From: Kiloniellaceae bacterium
GTDB lineage: Bacteria; Pseudomonadota; Alphaproteobacteria; Kiloniellales; Kiloniellaceae
Length of the DNA stretch: 64,000 nt
NCBI GenBank assembly: GCA_021776195.1
Contig: JAJFGK010000111.1
Span: forward strand, 1 to 64,000
Direction: 5' to 3'
Under the pieces are notes generated by a model, which saw only the letters and a program-made list of their open reading frames with translations, had not been told where the DNA came from and ran no database searches. How positions within the stretch are numbered: position 1 is the stretch's first letter; every line of letters starts with the position of its first letter. A program made the position numbers and the translations under genes. This document shows positions 19,823 to 28,140 of this stretch, in pieces.

Positions 19823-20042
19823 TGCCCCAACACTTCCCTGTCTTGCGCTTCGATGAACCATCGCCGTTCCTGCCGACAAGACCCGAGATCATCGATTTGG
19901 GCAGAAGGTAACAGTCCGCCAATAGCAAGTCGATGCGATCGGTCGAGCTGGACCCTGTCGACCGGGCCGGCTCGACTGTTCCTGCGGTTAGCTGGCATAT
20001 GGGGTTGCCGCCGTCATTCGCGGGTGTTCCGCGTCACTTATC

Positions 20043-21449
20043 CTACGCTTCTCGCAGCGACCCGTTGGTCCCGGCGTTCGGCAAAGTCATCTCGACAAGC
20101 AGGCCCGGCTGGTTGTCTGCCAGGGTCAGCCGCCCGCCATGAAGCCGCGCGACCGCCGCCGCGAGGGCAAGTCCGAGGCCGCTGCCGGGGGTGCTGCGGC
20201 TTTCCTCCAGGCGCACGAAACGGCCGGTCACCCGCTCGCGGTCGGCATCGTTTATGCCCGGGCCACGATCCGCCACGGCAAAGACCAGATCGCGATCGGT
20301 CGCGGTCAAGGACAGGTCGAGGGTTTTGCCGGCCGCCGCATGGTTGATGGCATTTTCCAGCAGGTTCGCCAGGGCCTGGAAAAGCAGGTCCCGGTCGCCG
20401 AGGATCAAGCCTGTGCCACCCGCGCTGTTCGGCTTGATGCAGCGCAGCGCCAGGCTGGCTTCCTCGGCAAGCGGTTCGTAGAAATCCGCGACATCGGCCA
20501 GCAGGGCCGCCGGGTCGACCGGTGCGAAGCGCTCCTTGGCCGCGCCGGCTTCCGCCTCGGCGATGGTCAGCAGGGCGTTGAAGGTGGCAAGCAGACGGTC
20601 GGCCTCGCCTATGGTCTCCGCCAGAACCTGGCGGTAGGCGGCGGGGTCCTGCTCGGCGAGCAAGGCGACCTCGAGGCGGCTGCGCAGGCGGGCCAGGGGC
20701 GAACGCAGGTCGTGGGCGATGTTGTCGGTGACCTGACGCAGGCCGTTCAGCAGGCGTTGGATCTGATCGAGCATGGCGTTCAGGGAGCGCGCCAGGTCGT
20801 CGAACTCGTCGTTCCCGCCGCTCAGAGCAATGCGGCGGTCCAGGTCGCCGGCCATGATTTCCTGGCTGGCGGCGGTGACGCCTTCGATTCGGGCGATCAG
20901 GCGGCGGCTGAGCAGATAGCCGGCAATGGTGGTCATGACCACGACGACCGCCAGGGCCCAGGCCAGGCTCTCGCGGATCAGGCCGGCGACGTAAGTCTGC
21001 TCGCGAATGTCGTGGCCGACCAGCAGGTGCAGCCCGTCGATGCGGAACAGGCGGGCCCGGCCGAAGCCGCCCCCGGGCTGGCCGTCGCCGCGAATGCGAA
21101 AGGTGATCCAGCCCTGGGGGTCGGGCTCGGCCTGGGGCCAGCGCGAGAGATTGCCGGCAAGCCTTTGAAGGCGCGGACCGACCAGGAGGTAGAGACCCGG
21201 TCCGCTGGCGTCCTGGCCCGCGCGCAGGCGCACGGCCTCGACCAGTCCCCTTTGGCCGGCCCGCTGGTAGTTCTCGGCCAGACCGCGAATCTCGGCATCG
21301 ATGGTGCTTTCGATCTGGCGTGAAACCGCTGCCGTGGTCGCCCAGTAGACCGTCCCGAACAGCACCAGGGCGCCGGCGCTGAGCAGACAGAGATAGAGCA
21401 GGGTGAAGCGAAAGGTGGTCGACCGCAGCAGGCCCGAGCGGAAGGTCAT
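20043..21449 (-). CDS. Sensor histidine kinase (HAMP-type, two TM helices)
   Basis: A 468-aa membrane kinase. TM1 is at about residues 14-38, a periplasmic domain at about 39-160, TM2 at about 161-181, then a HAMP linker. The phospho-acceptor motif NIAHDLRSPLARLRS (His246) follows, then the HATPase boxes: N box ENAINHA, G1 DRGPGI, G2 GSGLGLAL. It follows the DUF6445 gene by 9 bases and belongs with the OmpR-type response regulator two genes upstream. An htrA-type protease starts the cluster, so the system probably senses envelope stress or a related signal (inference). Confidence 0.92.
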   Translation of the reverse strand: MTFRSGLLRSTTFRFTLLYLCLLSAGALVLFGTVYWATTAAVSRQIESTIDAEIRGLAENYQRAGQRGLVEAVRLRAGQDASGPGLYLLVGPRLQRLAGNLSRWPQAEPDPQGWITFRIRGDGQPGGGFGRARLFRIDGLHLLVGHDIREQTYVAGLIRESLAWALAVVVVMTTIAGYLLSRRLIARIEGVTAASQEIMAGDLDRRIALSGGNDEFDDLARSLNAMLDQIQRLLNGLRQVTDNIAHDLRSPLARLRSRLEVALLAEQDPAAYRQVLAETIGEADRLLATFNALLTIAEAEAGAAKERFAPVDPAALLADVADFYEPLAEEASLALRCIKPNSAGGTGLILGDRDLLFQALANLLENAINHAAAGKTLDLSLTATDRDLVFAVADRGPGINDADRERVTGRFVRLEESRSTPGSGLGLALAAAVARLHGGRLTLADNQPGLLVEMTLPNAGTNGSLREA

Positions 21450-21458
21450 GGCCCGGCA

Positions 21459-22130
21459 CTACGCTTCGGCGGGGCCAACACCTGTCGCCTGGGTGTCGGG
21501 CGCCTGGGTGCCGGGCGCCTGGCTGTTAGGGCGGCAGAAGGCGACCAGTTGGATCAGCCTGGCCCGCTCCGGGCTTTCGCCGAACCCCGGCTCGGCGGAA
21601 TGCCAGACCCAGGGCCGGTAGAGGATCAGGCGGTTGAAGCGCATGGGCACGCTCATGATCCGCTCCCATTTGCTGGGATCGCGGCCATCGCGCTGTAACA
21701 GGTCGCTGTTCGAGGCGACGCCGCAGCGCTTGGCTAGGGTCTCGTTGTCCAGGGCGTTGCGGTCGCTCTCCAGTTCCAGGTGCCGGTAAAAACTGGTGCC
21801 GCCCTGGCAATCCTCCGGCAGGGTCAGGTAGATCACGCCGACCCACCAGAAATGGTTCGGGTCGGCGTGGACGTCGTAGCGGCTCTCCTCGCCCGCCATG
21901 GTCACACGGAAATGGCCATGGGCGGCGTCGCCCGGGGCCGGCGCGAGGGGCTCGCCGACGAGCTGCGAGACGATCTTGGTGAGCGCCGGCGGGTCCACCC
22001 GCTGTGCCGAGTTGCGGCCGGGAAAGCGCCGTTCTCCCGTGACTTCCGGATAGTCGCAGGCCATGGCGACCTCGCGAATTTTGTCCGGATGGTCGTAAAA
22101 TTCGTCGACGACAAGAAGCGATCGGTACAT
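21459..22130 (-). CDS. DUF6445-like 2OG-Fe(II)-oxygenase-fold protein inside a two-component operon
   Basis: A 223-aa cytoplasmic protein resembling the DUF6445 family, which has a 2-oxoglutarate/Fe(II) oxygenase-like fold. An HxD-like pair (YDVHADPNHFWWVG) and a downstream His followed by Arg (VWHSAEPGFG then ERARLIQLVAF) could form the metal and cosubstrate site. The enzymatic activity is unproven. The gene lies 7 bases after the response regulator and 9 bases before the kinase, so it is almost certainly co-transcribed. The C-terminal tail (QAPGTQAPDTQATG) is encoded by a 15-base tandem repeat and is likely disordered. Confidence 0.75.
   Translation of the reverse strand: MYRSLLVVDEFYDHPDKIREVAMACDYPEVTGERRFPGRNSAQRVDPPALTKIVSQLVGEPLAPAPGDAAHGHFRVTMAGEESRYDVHADPNHFWWVGVIYLTLPEDCQGGTSFYRHLELESDRNALDNETLAKRCGVASNSDLLQRDGRDPSKWERIMSVPMRFNRLILYRPWVWHSAEPGFGESPERARLIQLVAFCRPNSQAPGTQAPDTQATGVGPAEA
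21486..21527. repeat. 15-base tandem repeat encoding the C-terminal tail of the DUF6445 protein
   Basis: The unit CGCCTGGGTGTCGGG recurs at 21486, 21501 and 21516, the last copy partial, with one or two mismatches. Because the unit is a multiple of three, copy-number change adds or removes five residues (read as QAPDT, QAPGT and so on) without a frameshift. It could vary between strains. Confidence 0.7.
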
Positions 22131-22137
22131 GGCGGTG

Positions 22138-22860
22138 TTATCCGGTCTGATCCGGATCTTGTAAAGGACCCTGGGTGCCCTTCGGTACCTCCGCGGCCAG
22201 GCGATAGCCGGCGCCGCGCACGGTCTGGAGAAGGGGATAGTCGAAATCCCGGTCGATCTTCTGGCGCAGGCGGCTGACGTGAACGTCGATCACATTGGTC
22301 TGAGGGTCGAAGTGGTAGTCCCAGACCTGCTCCAGAAGCATGGTGCGGGTGACGACCTGCCCGCGGTGGCGCAGCAGGACTTCGAGCAGGCGGAACTCGC
22401 GCGGCTGCAAAGCCAACTCGCGTCCGGCCCGGGTGACCCGGCGGGCCAGCAGGTCCATCTCCAGATCGCCGGCTTTCAGGCGCGTCTCGCCCGCCGGCTC
22501 GCCACGGCGCCGACCCAGGGCTTCGACCCGGGCAAGCAGTTCGGAAAATGCGAAGGGCTTGACCAGATAGTCGTCGCCGCCGGCCTTCAGGCCGGCCACG
22601 CGGTCGGCGACCCGACCCTTGGCGCTGAGGAAAAGGACCGGCGTGGCGGATCCGGTGCGGCGCAGGGTTTCGACCAGGGCAATGCCATCGAGCTGGGGCA
22701 GCATGCGATCGACGATGGCGACGTCGTAATCCTCGGTGGCGGCCTGCAGCAGGCCCGCCTTGCCGTCGTGGGCGATATCGCTCACATGCCCGCTCTCGCC
22801 CAGCCCCTTGGCGATGAAGCCGGCGGTCTCCTTGTCGTCTTCAATGATGAGAATGCGCAC
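22138..22860 (-). CDS. OmpR/PhoB-family response regulator
   Basis: A 240-aa two-domain regulator. The receiver domain has acidic residues in IIEDDKET, the phospho-acceptor Asp51 in VDRMLP, and Lys101 in VKPFAF. The C-terminal winged-helix domain ends with VHVSRLRQKIDRD and VRGAGYRLA, the OmpR-type DNA-binding signature. The start is the GTG at 22860, giving VRILIIEDD directly at the first receiver strand; the long open frame upstream overlaps the 3' end of the protease gene and is not part of it. The gene is followed within 7 bases by the DUF6445 gene and then the histidine kinase, which is presumably its partner. Confidence 0.94.
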   Translation of the reverse strand: MRILIIEDDKETAGFIAKGLGESGHVSDIAHDGKAGLLQAATEDYDVAIVDRMLPQLDGIALVETLRRTGSATPVLFLSAKGRVADRVAGLKAGGDDYLVKPFAFSELLARVEALGRRRGEPAGETRLKAGDLEMDLLARRVTRAGRELALQPREFRLLEVLLRHRGQVVTRTMLLEQVWDYHFDPQTNVIDVHVSRLRQKIDRDFDYPLLQTVRGAGYRLAAEVPKGTQGPLQDPDQTG

Positions 22861-22970
22861 CGCACCGGTTTTCCTGTTGCCGACCCCTATATCGGTCGGT
22901 TGTCCCGATCCTGCAACGCCGGAAAAGGCCGGGCTCGCGCCCGACCTCCTTTTTCCGCCCTCCGAACGGC

Positions 22971-24578
22971 TCAAGCCTTGGCGATACGCAGGGATACGTA
23001 GCTTTGATGGGCGTCGCGGACAATCAGGAGAGGCAGCAGCTCTCGGCCCGCGGCCCGGCTTTCGGCGATGACCTTGACGACCGCGGCCGGTGCCTCGACG
23101 CTCTGCTCGGCGATCCTGCGGATGACATCGCCGGGCCTGAGGCCGACCTCGGCCGCCGGGCTTCCCGGCTTGATCCCCAGGACCAGGACGCCACGGGTCT
23201 CCGCCGCGATACCGAACCTGGCGCGCTGGTCCGCATCCAGCGCGGCAAGCTGCAAACCGACCTCCGCCACTTTGTCTTTGGGCTCTGCAACCGGCGCGCC
23301 GGAGGAAGCCTGCCGGTCCTGGGCCAGCAGACCGGTGGTCACGGTGGTGCTGAGTGCCTTGCCGCCGCGCCAAAGCTCGACCTCGACGGCTGTATCGGCC
23401 GGTGTCGCGGCGACCTGGCGCGGCAGGTCCTTGAACCGCTCGCGCCGTTGCCCGTTCCCGGCCAGGAGGTTGTGGCCGGCCTCGAGGCCGGCCGCCGCCG
23501 CCGGGCTGTCGGGCTCGACCGCGGCGATCAGGGCGCCGCGCTCTTCGTCGAGGCCGAAGCTTCGGGCCAGATCCTCGGTCACCGGTTGGATTTGCACGCC
23601 GAGCCAGCCGCGCGCCACCTTGCCGTCGTCCTTCAGGTCTTCGATCACGACCTTGGCGGTGTCGGAGGGAATGGCAAATCCGATTCCAACGGACCCACCG
23701 CTGGGTGAAAAGATCGCCGTATTGATGCCGATGACCTCGCCCTCGACGTTGAAGGTGGGGCCGCCCGAATTGCCCCGGTTGATCGGCGCGTCGATCTGCA
23801 GGAAGTCCACCAGACCTGCGCCCCTGAGATCGCGGCCCCGGGCCGATACGATCCCCGCCGTCACCGTGCCGCCCAGGCCGAAGGGGTTGCCCACCGCCAT
23901 CACCCAGTCGCCGGGGCGAACGATCTCCGATTCGCCGAAGGCGATGGCCGGCAGCCGTTCGTCGGTTGCGACCTTGAGAAGCGCGAGGTCCGTGCGCCTG
24001 TCGGACCCGACCAGATCCGCTTCCAAGCTGTCGCCGTCATGAAAGGTCACGGTGATCTTGTCGGCGCCCTCGATGACATGCGCGTTGGTGACGATGTAGC
24101 CCGCGGCGTCGATCACGAAGCCCGACCCAAGCGCGGTGCCGTGGTCTCGGCCGCCTGGCCGGCCCTGGTGGCCGGGGCCGGGTCCGCCGAAGTGGCGCTT
24201 GAACAGGTCGCCGAAGGGATGGCCGGGCGGAAACGGCAGGCCCGGAGTCGCGTCTCGCCTGCCGAATTGATGCTCCTCGCCCCCCTCATCAAGACCCGGG
24301 GCATCATGGCCCGGGGCGTCATGATCCGAGACACGGTCGGGGCGGTGGCGCTCCACGGCGATGTTGACCACGGCGGGCGCGACCTGCTCGGCCAGATCCG
24401 CGAAGGACTGCGGCGCCGGGCGCGCCGCCAGCGGGTTGATCGCGGTCACGGTCAGCAGGGCGCTGGCCAGACCGAGGGCGGCGACAGGACCGGACCAGGC
24501 CAGGCGGGGGCGCGGTGCGGTTCGACCGCGGGGGGTGGCGGTCACCGGAGGGGTCGCAAGCAAGGCAGGCATGGGCAT
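22971..24578 (-). CDS. HtrA/DegP-family periplasmic serine protease with two PDZ domains
   Basis: A 535-aa protein with an N-terminal membrane anchor or signal sequence (GPVAALGLASALLTVTAI). The catalytic triad is complete: His167 in TNAHVIEG, Asp197 in RRTDLALLK and Ser271 in INRGNSGG. A His/Asp/Gly-rich insert (about residues 78-146) precedes the protease domain, as in the DegP Q-linker. Two PDZ domains follow; the carboxylate loop region of PDZ1 is unusual (GLEAGHNLLAGNGQRRERF, where GDVIxxxNG is usual). It functions in periplasmic quality control. It is the first gene of the regulator-kinase cluster, with 110 bases before the response regulator start. Confidence 0.94.
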   Translation of the reverse strand: MPMPALLATPPVTATPRGRTAPRPRLAWSGPVAALGLASALLTVTAINPLAARPAPQSFADLAEQVAPAVVNIAVERHRPDRVSDHDAPGHDAPGLDEGGEEHQFGRRDATPGLPFPPGHPFGDLFKRHFGGPGPGHQGRPGGRDHGTALGSGFVIDAAGYIVTNAHVIEGADKITVTFHDGDSLEADLVGSDRRTDLALLKVATDERLPAIAFGESEIVRPGDWVMAVGNPFGLGGTVTAGIVSARGRDLRGAGLVDFLQIDAPINRGNSGGPTFNVEGEVIGINTAIFSPSGGSVGIGFAIPSDTAKVVIEDLKDDGKVARGWLGVQIQPVTEDLARSFGLDEERGALIAAVEPDSPAAAAGLEAGHNLLAGNGQRRERFKDLPRQVAATPADTAVEVELWRGGKALSTTVTTGLLAQDRQASSGAPVAEPKDKVAEVGLQLAALDADQRARFGIAAETRGVLVLGIKPGSPAAEVGLRPGDVIRRIAEQSVEAPAAVVKVIAESRAAGRELLPLLIVRDAHQSYVSLRIAKA

Positions 24579-25046
24579 GAACTCCTATGCAATGGTGGAG
24601 AGGGCTTGGGAGCGGCCGCGCCGCGGCAACCCCAAGCGCCTTGCCTGCTACATAGAGTGCCACGCGTTACGGCCGGCTGGCCGCTTCATGACATTTTCGT
24701 AAGGTTCTGGATGACGGAGGAAAGCTCTGAAGGGGGGGTATATTCTGAAGAGAGTGAACCCGGCCCGCACAACGTCTCGACCGCATCAGGGATCTCGCGG
24801 AGGAAGGGTTTTGTACCCTTCGGCGTCGCTGCGGAACCGGGTCCGTCGGTCCACCCTTAGACCTTGAGCCATGATAGGGCGCATGCCGCCGCCGCAGGTA
24901 GTATTCCTCTACTACACATGGCGATTGCCGAAGGGGACTGCGAAGCCAGAATCGTCGGGCCGGCCGGCGCCGTTAACCAAGCCGAAAGTGGCTAACGATT
25001 AGGCTCCGCGACAGGTCTTGCTCCCGCCAATCGGAACCGTTCAACC
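24579..25046. other. Intergenic region upstream of htrA-like gene, with one hairpin
   Basis: A 468-base gap between the divergent protease and hypothetical genes. I find no coding frame with recognisable content. One perfect 7-base-pair hairpin (GAAGGGT, loop TTTGT, ACCCTTC) lies at 24803-24821 with no U-tract. A TATATT stretch near 24738-24743 could be a promoter -10 element, but no good -35 stands at the right distance. A small RNA is possible but unsupported. Confidence 0.4.
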
Positions 25047-25736
25047 ATGAAACTCATTCTCTTCGGCATCTCCGCCCTCGGCCTCATGCTCGGTGCCATG
25101 ATCGGCGGCACCGGTGCGCTCGAAAGCGCGGACTTCGATCGGGCCACGGGCCTGCCTCTGCCAGCGGGTTACTGTGCCCTGGATCCGACCCGTGGCCCGG
25201 AGGCCGAGATCCTGAAGACAAGCCGCGACGAAGCCTTCGTCGGCGGCCTGCTCTTCATCTCGACCCTGGCCGCCTGCGACGAACTGGCGGCCTGGCGTCA
25301 GGGCGAGGGGGCGCTGTTGCGACTGACCAGTTACTTCGAAGTCTCCGATCGAGGCGCCAAGGGCTGGGGCTTCGACGATTCGGTCGATCAGCCCTGGCGT
25401 AGCGACCTCTTGTCCGCGGCCCTTGAGAGCCGCCTGGAGGCGGTGATGGCGGGACGGCCGGGGGGTGACATCGGCCTGCAGGCGCGGATCGGCGCCGCCC
25501 GCTACCGGGTCGCGCTGGAGCCCGTCGAGATCCCCGAACTGGGGCTCCGTTTCGTCGGCGTGACCTTGGCCGGCATTCTGGACCGGCCGGAAAGCGGACC
25601 GCCGCTGTTCTTGGTCATGAGCGAGCCTTACCGCGATCCCGGTCAGGTTCTCGCGCTGCTCGACCTGCAGCGCGAAAGCCTGGGCCGGGTGCGTCAGGTT
25701 CGCGCCGAACAGCGCCTGCTGGTAACCGCCCGCTAG
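25047..25736 (+). CDS. Predicted secreted protein of unknown function
   Basis: A 229-aa protein with an N-terminal signal-like segment (KLILFGISALGLMLGAMI). I do not recognise a domain. Two Cys residues (in AGYCALDP and LAACDELA) could form a disulfide if exported. The rest alternates hydrophobic strands and charged turns, with a C-terminal amphipathic helix (LALLDLQRESLGRVRQVRAEQ). No strong Shine-Dalgarno sequence precedes the ATG. The stop lies 2 bases from the stop of the convergent hydroxyacid dehydrogenase gene. Codon use matches the neighbours, so I believe it is a real gene. Confidence 0.65.
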   Translation: MKLILFGISALGLMLGAMIGGTGALESADFDRATGLPLPAGYCALDPTRGPEAEILKTSRDEAFVGGLLFISTLAACDELAAWRQGEGALLRLTSYFEVSDRGAKGWGFDDSVDQPWRSDLLSAALESRLEAVMAGRPGGDIGLQARIGAARYRVALEPVEIPELGLRFVGVTLAGILDRPESGPPLFLVMSEPYRDPGQVLALLDLQRESLGRVRQVRAEQRLLVTAR

Positions 25737-25738
25737 CG

Positions 25739-26704
25739 CTAGGCCACCCGATCTCTCGGCTCGCGGCCGGCGACCACGGCATCGATGTTGTCGAGAGCAC
25801 GAAAGCCCATGGCGTCGCGGGTTTCCTTCGTGGCACTGCCGATGTGAGGCAGCAGGAAGGTGTTGGTCAGGCCGGCAAAACGCGGATCGATGGCCGGTTC
25901 GTTGTTGAAGACGTCGAGCCCGGCCGCCGCCAGCCGTCCCGATTGCAGGGCATCGATCAGGGCATCCTCGTCGACCACCGCGCCGCGCGCCGTGTTGACC
26001 AAAATGGCGCCCCGGGGCAACAGGGCCAGTCGCTCGCTGTCGATCAGGCGGATCGTGTCCGGAGTTGCCGGGCAGCTGATGGCGAGGAAGTCGCAGAGCG
26101 GCAGCATCTCCTCCAGGCTCTCATGATAGACCGCGCCGGCCTCCAGATCCGGGCCGAGACGGCTGCGGTTGTGGTAGTGGATCTCCATGTCGAAGCCGCG
26201 GGCGCGCTTGGCGATGACCCGGCCGACCCGGCCCATGCCGATCACCCCGAGGCGTTTGCCGGTGACCTGGGTGCCGACCATGAAGGCCAGGCTCCAATTC
26301 CTCCAGGCGCCCTCGCGGATCAGCCGTTCGCCCTCGCCGCCGCGCCGTGCCGCGCCCAGCAGGCACAGGATGGCGATCTCGGCGGTGGCATCGCTCAGGA
26401 CATCGGGGGTGTTGGTGACGATCAGGCCGGCGGCCTTGGCGGCGGCCAGATCGCAGTGGTCGACCCCGACGGAGATGTTGGCCACGACCTTCACGCTCTT
26501 GGGCAGCCGCCCAATGACCTCGGCGGTGAATTTCTCGCTGTGGCAACAGAGGATCGCCGTTGCCCCCTCGGCCTGGGCCAGCATCACTTCCGGTGAGAGG
26601 ACTCTGTCGGCCTCGTTGAGCCGCACGTCGTAGTCGGCCTTCAGGCGGGCCTCGACGTTGGGTGGCAGGGCGCGGGTCGCGAGTACGGTGGGGCGGTCGG
26701 TCAT
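25739..26704 (-). CDS. D-isomer-specific 2-hydroxyacid dehydrogenase (glyoxylate/hydroxypyruvate reductase type)
   Basis: A 321-aa NAD(P)-dependent dehydrogenase. The nucleotide-binding motif is GVIGMGRVGRVIAKRARGF. The catalytic Arg is in NTARGAVVDE, and the catalytic His in LLPHIGSATKETRDAM; the Glu between them is in FNNEPAID. The pattern fits glyoxylate/hydroxypyruvate reductases (GhrB/GyaR), which reduce 2-keto acids. It is transcribed away from the Rieske oxygenase gene on the same strand after about 95 bases, so co-transcription is possible but not certain. The exact keto acid is not readable from sequence. Confidence 0.92.
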   Translation of the reverse strand: MTDRPTVLATRALPPNVEARLKADYDVRLNEADRVLSPEVMLAQAEGATAILCCHSEKFTAEVIGRLPKSVKVVANISVGVDHCDLAAAKAAGLIVTNTPDVLSDATAEIAILCLLGAARRGGEGERLIREGAWRNWSLAFMVGTQVTGKRLGVIGMGRVGRVIAKRARGFDMEIHYHNRSRLGPDLEAGAVYHESLEEMLPLCDFLAISCPATPDTIRLIDSERLALLPRGAILVNTARGAVVDEDALIDALQSGRLAAAGLDVFNNEPAIDPRFAGLTNTFLLPHIGSATKETRDAMGFRALDNIDAVVAGREPRDRVA

Positions 26705-26800
26705 AGTTCGGCTCTCTCCTGGAATGTATCGTCCGGCACGGCGGCGGCTCGGAGAGGACTATAGGATGGCGCGCCGGCTTCATCCAGGCACCGCGCGTGG

Positions 26801-27949
26801 TTAACCGCGATCCATCGCCTGCATCACCAGATTTTGAAAATGGTGGACCGCGTGCTCGCTCTCGCCGCGATCGTCGGGCGCGCAAACGAAACGGCCCTGG
26901 TTGTAGCCGAGCGAGTGCAGGCCGCGCTGTACGGACTCGCACAGACCGATGTCCTCGGGCTGCAGAACCTCATCCATATAGACCATGGCCTCCTGCATCT
27001 GGGCGCTGGGCTCGGGGGATAGCAGATACCAGTCGAGGTATTCGATGGAGCGCTCCGGGCCCACGGGGATGATCTGCAGGGTCATCAGATTGGGCTCGCC
27101 GGGCATCATCCAGATCGTGAGATTGGGCCAGAGGAACCAGCCGGCATAGCCGAAGGTGGCCTGGCCTTCTTCCAGTCTGTAGGCGGAATTCGCGCTGCTG
27201 CGGACCCGGCGCGAAATCTGCGCCGAATGGATCTCGTGCAACTTGATCGAATAGGTCTCCATGTCGACCAGATCGACGAAGTCCTTGTGCGCCGGGGCGC
27301 AGTGGTAGCATTCGAGAAAATTGTCGGCCAGGACCTTCCAGTTGCAGGCCACGTCGTAGCTGTGGCGGTGGGCGAAGACCAACTCGTCGATGCGCGGGCA
27401 GAACCGGCGCAGTTCGTCGCCCAAGGGGCCGGTCAGGTCGGCCAGGCCGCGGCCGCCGGGGGCGATCTTGACGAAGACCAGACCGCCCAGAACCTCGACG
27501 GCCAAGGTCTTCAGGCAGAAGGATTCCGGATCGAAATCCGCCATGGCCTCGGTGCCGCGGGCGCTGCGCAGCTTGCCGTCCAGCCCGTAGGCCCAGGCGT
27601 GGTAAGGGCAGGTGATGATCGGCACCTGGCCCTCGCCCGACAGCAGTTCGTGGCCGCGATGCTGACAGACGTTGAAGAAGGCGCGCAGGGCGCCGTCGCG
27701 CCCGCGCAGGATCACGATGTTCTGGTCGTGGATCCGCGTGGTGATATAGCAGCCCGGCTCGGCGAGCTTGCTGACATGGCCCGCCAGCCACCAGTTGCGG
27801 TAAAAAATCGCGTCCTTCTCGCAGGCGAAGATCCCCGGCTCGCTGTAGAAGCGCGCCGGTACGGTGAAGGATTTCGTCGGGTCGGCATCGAAGGGCCGTT
27901 CGGCCGGCCGCTCGATCGTCCCGCTGTCCGGCAATCCGCTGTCTGGCAT
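26801..27949 (-). CDS. Rieske non-heme iron oxygenase, quaternary-amine (CntA/GbcA-like) type
   Basis: A 382-aa oxygenase subunit. The Rieske cluster ligands are C95-x-H97 and C114-xx-H117. The mononuclear iron site reads NFLECYHCAPAH, with His216 and His221. The bridging position three residues before His216 is Glu213, where most ring-hydroxylating oxygenases have Asp; Glu here is the hallmark of carnitine monooxygenase CntA and relatives. The C-terminal LCESVQRGLHSLGYNQGRF and SEHAVHHF segments match betaine/choline/carnitine oxygenases. The start at 27949 has a strong GGGAGGG ribosome binding site, so the longer open frame is rejected. No reductase gene is adjacent; electrons must come from elsewhere. 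Substrate is inferred only. Confidence 0.85.
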   Translation of the reverse strand: MPDSGLPDSGTIERPAERPFDADPTKSFTVPARFYSEPGIFACEKDAIFYRNWWLAGHVSKLAEPGCYITTRIHDQNIVILRGRDGALRAFFNVCQHRGHELLSGEGQVPIITCPYHAWAYGLDGKLRSARGTEAMADFDPESFCLKTLAVEVLGGLVFVKIAPGGRGLADLTGPLGDELRRFCPRIDELVFAHRHSYDVACNWKVLADNFLECYHCAPAHKDFVDLVDMETYSIKLHEIHSAQISRRVRSSANSAYRLEEGQATFGYAGWFLWPNLTIWMMPGEPNLMTLQIIPVGPERSIEYLDWYLLSPEPSAQMQEAMVYMDEVLQPEDIGLCESVQRGLHSLGYNQGRFVCAPDDRGESEHAVHHFQNLVMQAMDRG

Positions 27950-28140
27950 GACACCCTCCCACTGCTGCGACCACGGCCACTTTCTAGCCGCCGCTCGGGC
28001 GTGCGGTCGAGGGTCCCCATGGGTACTGGGGCCAGGGGGAAGTCGAGAGGTTTCGCGCGAAGAACTGACCTTGCGGCGTCGGGCGCCGCCGTGCTTTCTG
28101 ACACCATCCTTTTCGCCCACCAAGATTGTAGAGCAGCCGT

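Noticed and set aside
19191..19928. Long N-terminal extension of the cyclase frame
   Set aside because: The frame is a shadow of the exported protein gene; it has arginine/proline-rich noise and no domain.
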